Assembly (NCBI GenBank): GCA_040757835.1
Contig: JBFLWJ010000028.1
Coordinates: forward strand, 1 to 36,546
Length of the DNA: 36,546 nt
Direction of reading: 5' to 3'
From: Actinomycetota bacterium
GTDB lineage: Bacteria; Actinomycetota; Geothermincolia; Geothermincolales; RBG-13-55-18
The number at the start of each line of letters is the position of its first letter. Positions within the stretch are counted from its first letter, which is position 1. Below are positions 1 through 8,428 of the stretch, in pieces. A model generated the notes under the pieces. That model saw only the letters and a list, made by a program, of their open reading frames with translations, was not told the origin of the DNA and made no database searches. Position numbers and translations under genes: made by a program.

Positions 1-23
1 AATAGCCTCCTTACCTGTTGATC

Positions 24-120
24 GGTAACCATCTAAGCCTCCTTCCTGCGAGCCTTAGATAGTTTTACCGTCCCGCGAACGGGAATTCTAATTGTCGTTG
101 CCCGGGAATTCTAATTGTCG
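24..120. repeat. Hairpin plus 18-bp direct repeat, candidate end of a mobile element
   Basis: An imperfect inverted repeat lies at 24-37 and 54-69, with a 7-bp core ATCTAAG/CTTAGAT. It is followed by two copies of the 18-mer CGGGAATTCTAATTGTCG at 80-97 and 103-120, a period of 23 bp. The reading frame of the neighbouring dead gene stops inside the second copy, so the repeat may be foreign sequence that ended that gene. Repeated subterminal boxes of about this size are known at the ends of IS21-type elements; that assignment is inference, since no transposase of that family is visible in the window. Confidence 0.4.
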
Positions 121-596
121 CTGATCAGGCGTCCTGTCGTTGGTTCGACTGCGCACATGTACAATAAATCATCCAAGGGGTCTCCTTCACTTGTATGCAT
201 ATAGTGCGGGCCATAACTTGTTCTTTCCGCGCAGAAACTATCGTCGGACCATAAGCGCGTAGCAAAAGATTTACCATCCGGTACATAGTTATTTACGCAA
301 ATGGTTCTCCTGCTGTGTGGTTTGACATCTCTTAACTCAAGATACCCACCACTTCCATATGGATAGGTAGTTCTATTCGTATCAACGAAACGTGCACGTA
401 TTGTTATTTATTCGCCTGTACAATTTTGAACTGCAATGTAGCAAAGATGGCCATTAGCAGTATCAACATAACCCTCTGCAAAACAATGGATATATTTATT
501 CGTACTATGTATTGGCGGATTTACACAGCATCGAGAAGATGAACCTTCATGATCCTTATAAGTAGATCTTGTAAAAGTCACCAGCTTCCCTGACAC
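111..596 (-). pseudogene. Unknown protein gene interrupted by an in-frame TAA
   Basis: On the minus strand a single reading frame runs from a GTG at 596 for 62 codons, meets TAA at 410-408, then continues open in the same frame for 98 codons to TAG at 113-111. Both halves look like one protein: similar AT-rich codon use, rich in Cys, Tyr, Thr and Ser. Upstream of 596 the frame is closed by TAG at 602-600, so the true 5' end may have been cut off by the adjacent insertion sequence. The final stop falls in an 18-bp repeat, so the 3' end may be displaced too. I do not recognise the family. The base composition is clearly lower in GC than the core genes, which suggests transferred DNA. An alternative is two separate small genes, but the shared frame makes one nonsense-mutated gene more likely. 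Confidence 0.5.
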
Positions 597-689
597 ATTC
601 TAACATCCTCAACAGCAAAGCAGTCATCCGTCCCGTTCGGTAGAATTGTTGATTATCCAAGTCACCAAGACTATCGAAAGGAGAAACGA

Positions 690-1751
690 ATGACTGCCAA
701 TGAAAAGGTAGCACGAAGGAAGCTCTCGATGCTAGAACTGGCCCAGGAGCTACGGAGCGTAACCGAGGCCTGCCGCATCATGGGGTATTCCAGAAGCCAG
801 TTCTACGAGATCAAGCGGGCCTTTCAGACCGGGGGCTTAGAAGCGCTTCTAGACCGGCCCCCCATCCCGGGCTCGACTCCGCACAGGATCCCGGATGAGC
901 TGGAGAAAGAGATCATCGAGCTCTCCATCGAGCATCCCGCCTGGAGCCAGCAGCGCATAGCCGACGAGATGGCGCTCAAAGAGAAGGTCATATCCGCCAC
1001 CACGGTAAGAAACGCCTGGATGCGCAACGACTTAGAAACCCGCTACAAGAGGATGCTCGAGCTGGAGAAGAAGGTGCAGGCAAAGGGCTTTGCCCTCACC
1101 GAGGATCAGGTAAAGCTGCTGGAGAAACACAACCCGGAATACGCAGAGCGGCACGTCCAGACCCTCTGGCCCGGCTATCTCATCTGCCAGGACACTTTCT
1201 ACGTGGGGACCCTAAAGGGCGTGGGCCGGCTGTACATGCAGGCGGTGGTGGACACCTACTCCTCTTTCGCCTTCGCCAAGCTGTATACGGCGAAGCTCGC
1301 CGTCACCGCCGCGGACGTAATGAACGACCGCGTCCTGCCCTTCTTCGCAGCAGAGGGGATCTCGGTTGGCGCAGTGCTCACAGACAACGGCAAGGAGTAC
1401 AAAGGAAGGCTTGAGGAACACCCCTACGAGCTCTTCCTGGCGCTATCCGACATCGAGCATCGCTTTACCCGGGTGGGGACGCCACGAACCAACGGTTTCG
1501 TGGAGCGCTTCAACCGGACCGTCCTAGACGAGTTCTTCCGCGAGGCCTTCAGAAAGAAGTTCTACGCATCGGTTAAGGAGCTGCAGGCAGACCTGGACCG
1601 CTGGTTGCATCATTACAACTACGAGCGTCCCCATCGCGGCTACCGTAACCTGGGACGGAAGCCTTATGAGACCTTCAGCGCCGGCAAGAAAGAGATCGGG
1701 AAGACCAAGGACAAGAAAGACGACAGAAAGGAGGTGAAAAAGGCGGCCTAG
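690..1751 (+). CDS. IS481-type transposase (DDE integrase core)
   Basis: This 353-residue protein has an N-terminal helix-turn-helix region (about residues 10-110, including a GYSRSQFYEIKRAF stretch) followed by a retroviral-integrase-type catalytic core. The acidic triad is visible: D168 in CQDTFYVG, D232 in TDNGKEY and E272 in NGFVERFNRT, with the second and third acids 39 residues apart. The C-terminal WLHHYNYERPHRGY box is typical of IS481 and related elements, and the tail is Lys-rich. AAAGGAG lies 5 bases before the ATG. It would cut and join the ends of its own element. I could not fix the terminal inverted repeats. TGTAAAA-like boxes occur at about 569-576 and, inverted, at about 1812-1820 and 1833-1840, which would place the element roughly at 569-1840. 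The ORF looks intact. Confidence 0.9.
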   Translation: MTANEKVARRKLSMLELAQELRSVTEACRIMGYSRSQFYEIKRAFQTGGLEALLDRPPIPGSTPHRIPDELEKEIIELSIEHPAWSQQRIADEMALKEKVISATTVRNAWMRNDLETRYKRMLELEKKVQAKGFALTEDQVKLLEKHNPEYAERHVQTLWPGYLICQDTFYVGTLKGVGRLYMQAVVDTYSSFAFAKLYTAKLAVTAADVMNDRVLPFFAAEGISVGAVLTDNGKEYKGRLEEHPYELFLALSDIEHRFTRVGTPRTNGFVERFNRTVLDEFFREAFRKKFYASVKELQADLDRWLHHYNYERPHRGYRNLGRKPYETFSAGKKEIGKTKDKKDDRKEVKKAA

Positions 1752-2034
1752 AGCCGCTAGAATCTACCGGAGGGATGGATGGCACTGTCCGGTAAGCTCA
1801 TGACTAATACAGTTTTACACTTCTAAAAACCTCTTTACACATTGGGTGCAAAAGCCATGAGATTCTCGAACAACTTCTTTTTAGAATATCGCCTCTATTC
1901 ATGCATAGCTTTGGGGACGCACCCCTTTATCCTGCAGCTTTCGGGGCCACAGCCCCGCGATTGTCGCACTTCCAAGTTATGAATATATATTAGTGGCTTG
2001 ATCTCAGTTTGATCTCAGTTCTGTAAGGGGTTGC

Positions 2035-2310
2035 CTATTTCTTGTAAGTATCTTCTGCCCGAAGCTTCGCGGCGATTATGACGACCGTCAGCTCGTCATC
2101 GTCGACGTCGTAGAAAATGCGGTAGGGACCCACCCGCACCCGGTACTCGCCGAGATCCTTTGTCTTCAGTTTCACGCAACCGGGGGGCTGGGGATCGTAT
2201 GCCAGGGACTCTATGGCGCCGAAGAGCCGGGCGATATCGCTGCGGGGCAGCTTCTTTAATTCTCGGGCTACGTTTTTAGGGACGATTACTCGGAATTCTT
2301 TAGAGGCCAA
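2035..2310 (-). CDS. RelE/ParE-type toxin of a type II toxin-antitoxin pair
   Basis: The 91-residue product fits the RelE/ParE fold: an N-terminal beta strand (FRVIVPK), two helices with VARELKKLP and DIARLFGAIESL, then the VKLKTKDLGEYRVRVGPYRIFYDVDD strands and the closing ELTVVIIAAKLRAEDTYK. RelE-type toxins cleave mRNA on the ribosome; ParE-type relatives act on gyrase, and sequence alone does not settle which. I chose the TTG at 2310 because AAGGA sits 5 bases upstream, the resulting length is normal, and it overlaps the last codons of the antitoxin gene. An upstream ATG would add about 30 non-homologous residues encoded over the antitoxin. It forms one transcription unit with the gene before it. 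Confidence 0.85.
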   Translation of the reverse strand: MASKEFRVIVPKNVARELKKLPRSDIARLFGAIESLAYDPQPPGCVKLKTKDLGEYRVRVGPYRIFYDVDDDELTVVIIAAKLRAEDTYKK

Positions 2311-2590
2311 GGTAATCCTTAAGCTCCTTAAGGCCCATGACCCCGCCCTTCTCGATCTCGCGGCGGGATCTCTTGACCATGGAGATGAGCTCTGGATCAC
2401 GCAGGTCCTCCAGGAGTTCTATAAAGGCCTCGTATTCCTCGACCGGCATCAAAACGGCGTCGGGTTTTCCCCTGTCGGTTATGAAAACCAGGGACTTTTT
2501 CCTACGGGCAGTCTCCAGAATCTCCGGAAGCCTCTCCCGGAAGTCCCTTCTTCCTACGAATTCGTCCTCACGGTGGACGGGGTAGGACAT
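2300..2590 (-). CDS. Phd/YefM-type antitoxin
   Basis: The 96-residue protein begins MSYPVHREDEF and has the Phd/YefM layout: an N-terminal DNA-binding part with a REFRERLPEILETA-like helix, the strand SLVFITDRGKPDAVLMPVEEYEAF (about residues 33-56, the family hallmark), and a C-terminal tail (residues 60-96) that would wrap the toxin. GGAGAG precedes the ATG by 6-8 bases; the more upstream GTG/ATG options lack a ribosome site. It overlaps the toxin start by 11 bases, so the two are translationally coupled. Antitoxins of this family repress their own promoter, and a candidate promoter and operator lie just upstream. The neighbouring transposase and non-core sequence fit a mobile stabilisation cassette. 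Confidence 0.85.
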   Translation of the reverse strand: MSYPVHREDEFVGRRDFRERLPEILETARRKKSLVFITDRGKPDAVLMPVEEYEAFIELLEDLRDPELISMVKRSRREIEKGGVMGLKELKDYLGL

Positions 2591-2623
2591 ATCTCTCTCC
2601 TTTCGTTTACTCACTACACGTTT

Positions 2624-2655
2624 ATCATAGCATAAGTTAAACATATGTTAAACAT
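2624..2655 (-). promoter_or_regulatory. Toxin-antitoxin promoter with overlapping operator
   Basis: On the minus strand TTAACA (2651-2646) and TATGAT (2629-2624) are separated by 16 bp, one mismatch each from the consensus -35 and -10 boxes. A 10-bp palindrome AACATATGTT (2640-2649) and a direct repeat GTTAAACAT (2636-2644 and 2647-2655, period 11) overlap the -35 box. That is where a Phd-like antitoxin would be expected to bind and shut off transcription. The start codon lies about 27 bases past the predicted transcription start. Confidence 0.6.
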
Positions 2656-2727
2656 TAGATTGGAATCAGTGGTATAAGATAGTATCAAGCGCAGTGTCAT
2701 GGGCTCGGGCCGCAAAGCAGCCGGGCT

Positions 2728-4047
2728 TCAGCGCCGGGCGCGGGGGCCGGTTTCCTTGACCCCGATAACCACCACCACTATCGCCAGGACGCCCAGGGCC
2801 ATGAGGAAGAGGATGGCCCAGCGATAGTCGGGAACGCCGGCCGCCGTCTCCGTCTTGAAGACCTCCATGAGCAAGGGGATGACGAAGGAGCCGATGCTCC
2901 CGATAGCCATGAGCGTGCCCACGGCCGCCCCGGCCAGGCGCGGCCCTATCTCCTCCATCTCACCGCTGATGGTGAAGGTCACCGGCAGGGCGGAGAGCAG
3001 GAAGAAGCCCAGCAGCGCACCGGCTATGATGCTGACCGGTTTGACTCCGACGAAGCCTATCAGGAACAGCATGGGGATGGGGACCAATCCAGCCAGGACG
3101 AGGAAGGGTTTACGCAGGCCTATCTTCTCCGAGACACCCGGCAGAACGGCGGCTCCTAGAATACCTCCGATGATCACCGCGCTGGCGACGGAAGCCGCGA
3201 ACTTGGTGGTGAAATCCGCGCCGTGGTAGGTGATGATCTTCTCCATGGTCACCACGAGACCCATGTAGATGCCGTAGCCGATCAAGGATACCGTGGCCAG
3301 GGCACGAAAGACCGAGGAGCGCAGAAAGCGGCGCAGCGACTCCATCGTTCCCAGCTTGACCTCCTCCGGAAGCGGGCCTGAAGGCGTAGGGGGCTCCTCC
3401 TTGGTGAAGATGATGAACAGGATGGTGGCCACGGCCATTACGATGGCGAATACGAGGAGTACGTTGTTGAGCCCCGACTGGATAATCGCCTTGTTGCCCA
3501 CGTCGGCGGCGTCCTCGGGGATGCCGGCGATGGTGGTCACCAGTTGGAAACCTACGGCGGTGCCCAGGTAGAAGAACATGGTGGCCAGGCCTATGCCCAG
3601 GGCGCGGTCCTTCTCGCGGAACCACTTGATGGGCATCTTGGACATGTTGGTGACGATGAAGACCGCCGCCGCGCCGATGACCGCTTGGCAGACGAGGTAG
3701 ATCCAGTACTGCGCGGTGCCAGAGTCGATGACGTGGGGTACGATGGCGCGGATGATACCCAGCACGGAACAGATGATCGCCCCCAGGGCACCGGCGTACT
3801 TGAAGCCCTTACGGTCCGCGAGGTCTCCGGCATAGGAGCCGAAGAAGACGAACATCAGCGGGCCCACCAGGGCCAGCGCCCGGATGGCGGTGGAATTCAT
3901 GCCCAGGGCGAACTGCACGTCGCTCTCGATGGGGGCGAAGCTCACCCACAGCAAGGCTTGCGCGACCAGGATGAGTCCATAGAGGAGGAGCACCACCCAC
4001 CGGTAGCCGTATTGCTTGTATTCCTCTACCTCTGCGACGCTTTCCAT
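2728..4047 (-). CDS. Major facilitator superfamily transporter
   Basis: The 439-residue protein has about twelve hydrophobic segments in two groups of six, split by a charged loop near residues 215-240 (FTKEEPPTPSGPLPEEVKLG). The MFS signature between segments 2 and 3 is visible as GDLADRKGFKYAG (about residues 75-87). A second, degenerate version appears after segment 8 as GVSEKIGLRKPF. It would move a small solute across the cytoplasmic membrane by proton coupling or facilitated diffusion. The substrate cannot be read from sequence; the general look recalls the organic-anion or heme-exporter-like MFS groups. GGGGAGG lies 6 bases before the ATG. It lies 121 bases downstream of the YdcZ-type gene on the same strand, so it may share a transcript with it, though no promoter was identified. 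Confidence 0.8.
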   Translation of the reverse strand: MESVAEVEEYKQYGYRWVVLLLYGLILVAQALLWVSFAPIESDVQFALGMNSTAIRALALVGPLMFVFFGSYAGDLADRKGFKYAGALGAIICSVLGIIRAIVPHVIDSGTAQYWIYLVCQAVIGAAAVFIVTNMSKMPIKWFREKDRALGIGLATMFFYLGTAVGFQLVTTIAGIPEDAADVGNKAIIQSGLNNVLLVFAIVMAVATILFIIFTKEEPPTPSGPLPEEVKLGTMESLRRFLRSSVFRALATVSLIGYGIYMGLVVTMEKIITYHGADFTTKFAASVASAVIIGGILGAAVLPGVSEKIGLRKPFLVLAGLVPIPMLFLIGFVGVKPVSIIAGALLGFFLLSALPVTFTISGEMEEIGPRLAGAAVGTLMAIGSIGSFVIPLLMEVFKTETAAGVPDYRWAILFLMALGVLAIVVVVIGVKETGPRARR

Positions 4048-4168
4048 GCAGCCTCCCCCCTTTGTTCAGGACGGCTTCCGCGCTGTGACGAGCGGCGGCA
4101 GACGATCGTTCAGGGATGCTTGTCAGTCATCTACCTAATAATTGAACACCGCCCCGTTTCTTCCTCCC

Positions 4169-4612
4169 TTAAAACATCACCGCCAGGTATGCCCCGCCCA
4201 CCATTACCGCGACCCCCACCACCTTGAGCACGCTTATGGATTCCTGGGGGGAACTCCACAGGGCGAACTGGCTGATGAGCACGCCCGCGATGACCTGTCC
4301 CGCCAGCTGCATCACGTTGGTGGCGCCGGCTCCGATCTTGGGGATGATGATGGCGATGGCCAGCACCAGCCCGGCTCCCATGGCCCCGGCCAGCAGCAGC
4401 AGGGGGTTCACGTCCTTGAGCCCGGTGATGGCGGAACGGTCGGGACTGGCCAGCCAGATGATGATGGCCACCACCGCCCCGATGGTCCAGAAGACGGCAT
4501 TGGCGGCACGCGCGTTCTCCAGCTTCTCGCCCAGGTCGGCGTTCATGGCCAGGTGCACGGCGATCACCAGCCCCACCCCGAAAGCCAGCAGGTAATAGAA
4601 GGTCTTGCTCAT
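4169..4612 (-). CDS. YdcZ/DUF606-like small membrane transporter (DMT superfamily)
   Basis: The 147-residue protein is almost wholly hydrophobic, with about five membrane segments. Among them are FYYLLAFGVGLVIAVHLAMNADLG at the N terminus, a central AGAMGAGLVLAIAIIIPKIGA, and the ending VVGVAVMVGGAYLAVMF. This order, and the length near 145, match the DUF606/YdcZ family of the drug-metabolite transporter superfamily. The GA-T-NVMQLAGQVIAGVLISQF stretch (about residues 98-117) is the family's most recognisable part. The ATG at 4612 overlaps the stop of the preceding oxidoreductase gene as ATGA, so the two are translationally coupled and probably work on related compounds. The substrate is unknown. 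Longer upstream reading in this frame is out-of-frame sequence of the oxidoreductase and was not used. Confidence 0.75.
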   Translation of the reverse strand: MSKTFYYLLAFGVGLVIAVHLAMNADLGEKLENARAANAVFWTIGAVVAIIIWLASPDRSAITGLKDVNPLLLLAGAMGAGLVLAIAIIIPKIGAGATNVMQLAGQVIAGVLISQFALWSSPQESISVLKVVGVAVMVGGAYLAVMF

Positions 4613-5697
4613 GCGCCGCCTCCATTGATGTCGTCCGGCCGCACCTCTCGGCCCTCCCGCGCCGAGGTGATGGCCGCCAGGGCGAACTGCAGCACCCGCC
4701 GCCCCTCGGGGGGTGTGAGGTGGGGGGCGGTACCCTCGCGCATGGCGTCCAGGAGGTGGCGGGTGCAGTCGCGGAAGCTGGCGCCCCAGTCCGCCTCCAG
4801 CACGGTGTAGGCGGTGAGCTTGCCCTCCCGGTAGAGGAGGAGCGGCGGGACGTCCAGCATGTTGCCGTGCCCACGCGTCACCCACAGGATGCCCTCGGTG
4901 CCCGTGACCTCCACGCGGTCGTCCGCGCTGTAATAGTCCGACTTGATATACATGTCGTAGGCCCAGGCGAAGTCGATGCTGCCGAAACGGGTGCCTTCCT
5001 TGTGTTTCCAGATGCAGATGCTCGGCGCGTCCACGCACAGGCCTTCCCCCATGTGCATGGCCTCCATCCAGCAGAAGACCTTCTCAACCTCCCCGAGCAG
5101 GTAGAGGGCGATGGAGAACTTGTGGAAGCCGTCGTCGAAGACGAAGGGCCCGCCGCCGCAGGTCTTCTCGTCGATGCGCCAGGCCCAGGCCTCCAGGGGG
5201 ACCTCCCATCCGCCCGCCGCCGAGCCCCCCACCGAGCGCATGCGGATGTTGAGGGGGGTGCCGACGGCCCCTTCCTCGATGAGCTCCTTCGCTTTGACGA
5301 TGGGCGGGTAGAAGACGAAGTTCTCGTAGATGCGCAGGGTGACGCCGGCCTTCTCCGCCGCCGCGATGATCTCGTCCATCTCCGCCACGTTCAGGGCGGG
5401 CGGCTTCTGCAGCGAGATATGCTTTCCCGCCTCCGCCGCGGCGACGGCCATCTCCAGGTGCAGGTGGTGAGGGGTGAGTATCTCCACCAGGTCGACGTTC
5501 CTGTTCTCCAGCAATTCGCGGTAATCGAAGTAGTGCCAGGGTATACCGTAGCGCTCCGCGCGGCCGCACCGGCTCTCCTCCGAGATGTCGGCCACCGCGA
5601 CCACGCTGGCGTCGTCCCGCCCTTCGTAACCGAGCATGTGCATGTCGAAGATGCGCCCGCAGCCGATGATCCCCACCCCGATGTGCTCCTTGGGCAT
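4609..5697 (-). CDS. Gfo/Idh/MocA family NAD(P)-dependent oxidoreductase
   Basis: The 362-residue protein starts with a Rossmann fold: strand IGVGIIGCGRI (residues 6-16) with the glycine-rich dinucleotide loop. It continues through EILTPHHLH (72-80) and the family motif at SLQKPPAL, where K98-P99 corresponds to the catalytic EKP element, here with Gln instead of Glu. The C-terminal half carries GGGPFVFDDGFH (181-192), the conserved Asp/His catalytic region of the family. Members oxidise or reduce sugars, inositols and related hydroxy compounds using NAD(P); the substrate here is not predictable. I chose ATG 5697, which has GGGAGGG 6 bases upstream, over TTG 5703. It follows trpA by about 100 bases on the same strand and is coupled to a small transporter by a 4-base overlap. 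Confidence 0.85.
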   Translation of the reverse strand: MPKEHIGVGIIGCGRIFDMHMLGYEGRDDASVVAVADISEESRCGRAERYGIPWHYFDYRELLENRNVDLVEILTPHHLHLEMAVAAAEAGKHISLQKPPALNVAEMDEIIAAAEKAGVTLRIYENFVFYPPIVKAKELIEEGAVGTPLNIRMRSVGGSAAGGWEVPLEAWAWRIDEKTCGGGPFVFDDGFHKFSIALYLLGEVEKVFCWMEAMHMGEGLCVDAPSICIWKHKEGTRFGSIDFAWAYDMYIKSDYYSADDRVEVTGTEGILWVTRGHGNMLDVPPLLLYREGKLTAYTVLEADWGASFRDCTRHLLDAMREGTAPHLTPPEGRRVLQFALAAITSAREGREVRPDDINGGGA

Positions 5698-5797
5698 GAC
5701 CAACCCTCCCTCCCTTTGTCCGATTGCCGCGGCACCGCTCTTACCGATATTTCGCCGCCGCGATTACCCCCTCCTTGCTGTCCACCCATCCCATGGA

Positions 5798-6586
5798 TCA
5801 AAGGGCGGCTTTCAAGCGGGCGGCCAGCTCTCCGGCGCGAATAGCGGGGTCCTCTCCGGCGGCGAGGGCGTCCATGGCCGCCTTGACCAGGGCGCTGCCC
5901 ACCACCACCCCGTCGGCCAGCTCCCCGGCCTGGGCGCACTGTTCCGGGCTGCCGATGCCCAGGCCCAGGACCAGCGGCACGCCGCAGCAGGTCCGGGACC
6001 GCTGCATGAACGGGGCCACCTCGGCCGCGAGGCTGTCTCTCAGCCCCGTGGTCCCGCGCACCGCGAAGCAGTAGAGGAAGCCGCGGGTGAGCCCGCCCAG
6101 GCGGCGCAGCCTGTCCTCGGGGGTGGACATGGACGCGAAGAGGACGTTGGCGAGCCCCTCGGCCTCCGCGGCCCTCATCCATTCGGCCCCTTCCTCCGGC
6201 GGCAGGTCGGGGATGAGCGCCCCGTCCATGCCGCAGCGCGCCGCCTCCCTGGCGAAGGCCTCGTGCCCCGCGCGGTGCACCGGGTTGTAATAGGTCATGA
6301 CCAGCAGCGGTTTGTCGCTCAATTCCCTCAAGGCTCCGGCGGTGTCGAAGACATCTTTCAGCCTGAACCCCGCCTCCAGGGCCCGGCGTGAGGACTCCTG
6401 GATCACCGGGCCGTCCAGCACCGGATCCGAGAAAGGGATGCCCAGCTCCAGGGCGTCGCAGTGCTCCAGCAGGGAGGCGGCGATGCGCAGCGAGGTATGG
6501 CGGTCGGGGAAACCGGCAGTGGCATAGCCGATGAGCGCCGTACCGTTCTCTCCCGTCCTGGAGAAGGCCCGGTCGATACGGTTCAT
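5798..6586 (-). CDS. trpA: Tryptophan synthase alpha chain
   Basis: This 262-residue TIM-barrel enzyme cleaves indole-3-glycerol phosphate to indole and glyceraldehyde-3-phosphate; indole is channelled to TrpB. The catalytic residues are present: E47 in [10 protein letters not shown] and D58 in [10 protein letters not shown], equivalent to Glu49 and Asp60 of the enterobacterial enzyme. Also visible are the loop-2 [11 protein letters not shown] region, YYNPVHR, the loop-6 region with the catalytic-lid Thr in VRGTTGLRD, and the phosphate-binding GLGIGSPEQ and [10 protein letters not shown] strands near the C terminus. Length is normal. Its ATG overlaps the trpB stop by 4 bases (ATGA), so synthesis of the two subunits is coupled. 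It is the last trp gene in the operon. Confidence 0.97.
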   Translation of the reverse strand: MNRIDRAFSRTGENGTALIGYATAGFPDRHTSLRIAASLLEHCDALELGIPFSDPVLDGPVIQESSRRALEAGFRLKDVFDTAGALRELSDKPLLVMTYYNPVHRAGHEAFAREAARCGMDGALIPDLPPEEGAEWMRAAEAEGLANVLFASMSTPEDRLRRLGGLTRGFLYCFAVRGTTGLRDSLAAEVAPFMQRSRTCCGVPLVLGLGIGSPEQCAQAGELADGVVVGSALVKAAMDALAAGEDPAIRAGELAARLKAAL

Positions 6587-7788
6587 GCTCGTGCCCCCCT
6601 TGTATCCATGAGCGTGTGCACGTCCTTATCGCCTCGCCCGGAGAGGCACACCACCATGGAGCTGCCGTGCGGCATGTCCGCCGCCAGCCGCACGGCGTAG
6701 GCCACGGCGTGGGCGCTCTCCAGGGCGGGGAGGATGCCTTCGTAGCGGCACAGTTCCTCCGCCGCCCGCAGCGCCTCCTCGTCCGCCACGCGTACGTATT
6801 CCGCCCTGCCGCTGTCCCTGAGGAAGGAATGCTCCGGCCCCACTCCCGGGTAGTCAAGGCCCGCCGACACGGAATGCGTCTCCAGCACCTGCCCGTCGCC
6901 GTCCTGCAGCAGGTAGCTGCGGGCGCCGTGCAGCACGCCCGTGGTGCCCAGGCACAGGGTGCTGCCGTGCTCCCCCGGCGCGGTCCCGGTCCCCCCCGCC
7001 TCCACTCCCACCATGTGCACGCTGTCGGACAGGAAGGGGTGGAAGAGTCCCATGGAGTTGCTGCCGCCGCCGACGCAGGCCACCAGGCAGTCGGGCAGCC
7101 GCCCTACGCTCTCCATGTGCTGCTGGCGCGCCTCCCTCCCGATGACGGACTGGAGTTCGCGCACCATGGCCGGAAAGGGGTGGGGGCCCACCACCGAGCC
7201 CATGCAGTAGTGGGTATGGGCGGAGGTGGCGACCCAGTCGCGCAGCGCCTCGTTCACCGCGTCCTTGAGGGTGCGCGAGCCGGTGTTGACCGGGATCACC
7301 CGCGCCCCCAGCAGCTCCATGCGGAAGACATTGAGGGACTGGCGGGCCATGTCCGTCTCCCCCATGAAGACGTCGCACTCCAGGCCCAGCAGGGCCGCCG
7401 TGGTCGCGGTGGCCACGCCGTGCTGTCCCGCCCCCGTTTCCGCGATGACGCGCCGCTTGCCCATGCGCCGCGCCAGCAGGCACTGGCCCAGGGTGTTGTT
7501 TATCTTGTGCGACCCGGTGTGGCAAAGGTCCTCGCGCTTCAAGAAGATGGCCGCGCCGCCCGCCGCGCTCGAGAGGCGGCGCGCCTCGTAGAGCGGCGTG
7601 GGCCTGCCGGCGTAGTCCCGCAGGTACGAGGCCAGCTCCGCCTGGAAGGCCGGGTCCGCGGCGGCCTCGTTGTAAGCCTGCTCCAGTTCCGAAAGGGGGG
7701 CTATCAGCGTCTCCGGAACGTAGCGTCCCCCGAAGGCGCCGAAACGGCCGGTCCCTGCACCCGCCTCAGTCGCCGCTCGTGTTCTCAT
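6583..7788 (-). CDS. trpB: Tryptophan synthase beta chain
   Basis: This 401-residue PLP enzyme condenses indole with serine to make tryptophan. The PLP-binding lysine is K95 in [11 protein letters not shown]. The [11 protein letters not shown] stretch carries the catalytic Glu (about residue 117), and the phosphate-binding loop reads GGGSNSMG in place of the usual GGGSNAxG. The sequence opens [14 protein letters not shown], as in classic TrpB1 enzymes that work with TrpA. I chose ATG 7788 because a strong GGAGGAGG lies about 8-10 bases upstream; it places the start 23 bases inside the trpF 3' end. The longer frame to 7848 lacks support and would make the protein overlong. The trpA start overlaps the stop. 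Confidence 0.96.
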   Translation of the reverse strand: MRTRAATEAGAGTGRFGAFGGRYVPETLIAPLSELEQAYNEAAADPAFQAELASYLRDYAGRPTPLYEARRLSSAAGGAAIFLKREDLCHTGSHKINNTLGQCLLARRMGKRRVIAETGAGQHGVATATTAALLGLECDVFMGETDMARQSLNVFRMELLGARVIPVNTGSRTLKDAVNEALRDWVATSAHTHYCMGSVVGPHPFPAMVRELQSVIGREARQQHMESVGRLPDCLVACVGGGSNSMGLFHPFLSDSVHMVGVEAGGTGTAPGEHGSTLCLGTTGVLHGARSYLLQDGDGQVLETHSVSAGLDYPGVGPEHSFLRDSGRAEYVRVADEEALRAAEELCRYEGILPALESAHAVAYAVRLAADMPHGSSMVVCLSGRGDKDVHTLMDTRGARA

Positions 7789-8428
7789 CGTCGCATACCT
7801 CCTCCTGCACATCGCCGGCGGCATCACGTGCCGCGCGGGCGAATTCACGCATGAGCGCCTTGTCCTTTTTACCCGGGGCCGCTTCCACCCCGCTGGATAC
7901 GTCCACCCCGAACGGGCGCACCCTTCTCACCGCCTCACCCACGTTGGCCGGGGTCAGGCCGCCGGCCAGGATGACCCTGCCGCCGGCCGCGGCCAGCGAA
8001 GCCAGGCCCCAGTCGCAGGTCCTGCCCGTGCCACCGGCGAGGAGCGGGTCCCAGGTGTCGATGAGCACGGCAAAGACCCCGTGGTAGTCGGCTATGCGCC
8101 CGAGGTCCTCGGGTGAGCGGGGGCGCAGCGCGGCGATGGCCCTGCCCCCGAAACGCAGGACCTCGCCGGGGTCCTCGCCGCCGTGGAACTGCACCAGGTC
8201 CAGGCCGCAGTAGTCCATGATCCGTCTCACCTCACCGCCGTCCTCTCCGGCGAATACCCCTATCCTCAGGACCGACGGAGAGATCCCGGAGCAGATCTCG
8301 CGCGCACGCTCGGGGCCGATACGGCGCGGGCTCTCCGCGAAGACCAGGCCGATGGCTCCGAAACCCGACGCGCAAGCGGCGGCCGCGTCCTCGCTCCGGG
8401 TGATGCCGCATACCTTAAGCAGTAACAC
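7766..8428 (-). CDS. trpF: Phosphoribosylanthranilate isomerase
   Basis: This 220-residue TIM-barrel isomerase converts phosphoribosylanthranilate to the ribulose form (CdRP). The N-terminal KVCGIT motif supplies the catalytic Cys (C7), and the catalytic Asp lies in VLIDTWD (about residue 130). Other family blocks are [39 protein letters not shown] and the phosphate-binding [16 protein letters not shown]. The start is GTG at 8428, supported by GGGAGG 6 bases upstream; it overlaps the end of trpC by 14 bases. The tail after residue 205 ([16 protein letters not shown]) is acidic and not part of the usual fold. It also encodes the trpB ribosome site and start, which probably explains its odd composition. 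Confidence 0.96.
   Translation of the reverse strand: MLLLKVCGITRSEDAAAACASGFGAIGLVFAESPRRIGPERAREICSGISPSVLRIGVFAGEDGGEVRRIMDYCGLDLVQFHGGEDPGEVLRFGGRAIAALRPRSPEDLGRIADYHGVFAVLIDTWDPLLAGGTGRTCDWGLASLAAAGGRVILAGGLTPANVGEAVRRVRPFGVDVSSGVEAAPGKKDKALMREFARAARDAAGDVQEEVCDDENTSGD

Noticed and set aside
24..141. CRISPR array at the left edge or at 28077-28141
   Set aside because: Only two repeat copies exist in each place, with spacing of 23 or 28 bp and no cas genes.
1998..2020. TTGATCTCAGTT direct repeat (period 11) after the toxin gene
   Set aside because: Only two short copies are present with no link to a function; noted as minor sequence in the 283-base gap between the transposase and the toxin.
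4720..5844. Long plus-strand ORF of 374 codons opposite the Gfo/Idh/MocA gene
   Set aside because: It is antisense to a gene with clear family motifs; its translation is His/Val/Gly/Asp-rich low-complexity sequence typical of GC-rich shadow frames, and it has no ribosome site.
5391..6857. Minus-strand ORF of 488 codons overlapping trpA and the oxidoreductase gene in another frame
   Set aside because: It is an Arg/Gly/Ala-rich alternative frame of two well-supported genes.
6616..7854. Plus-strand ORF of 412 codons opposite trpB
   Set aside because: It is an antisense shadow of trpB with an Arg/His/Gln-rich translation and no recognisable motifs.
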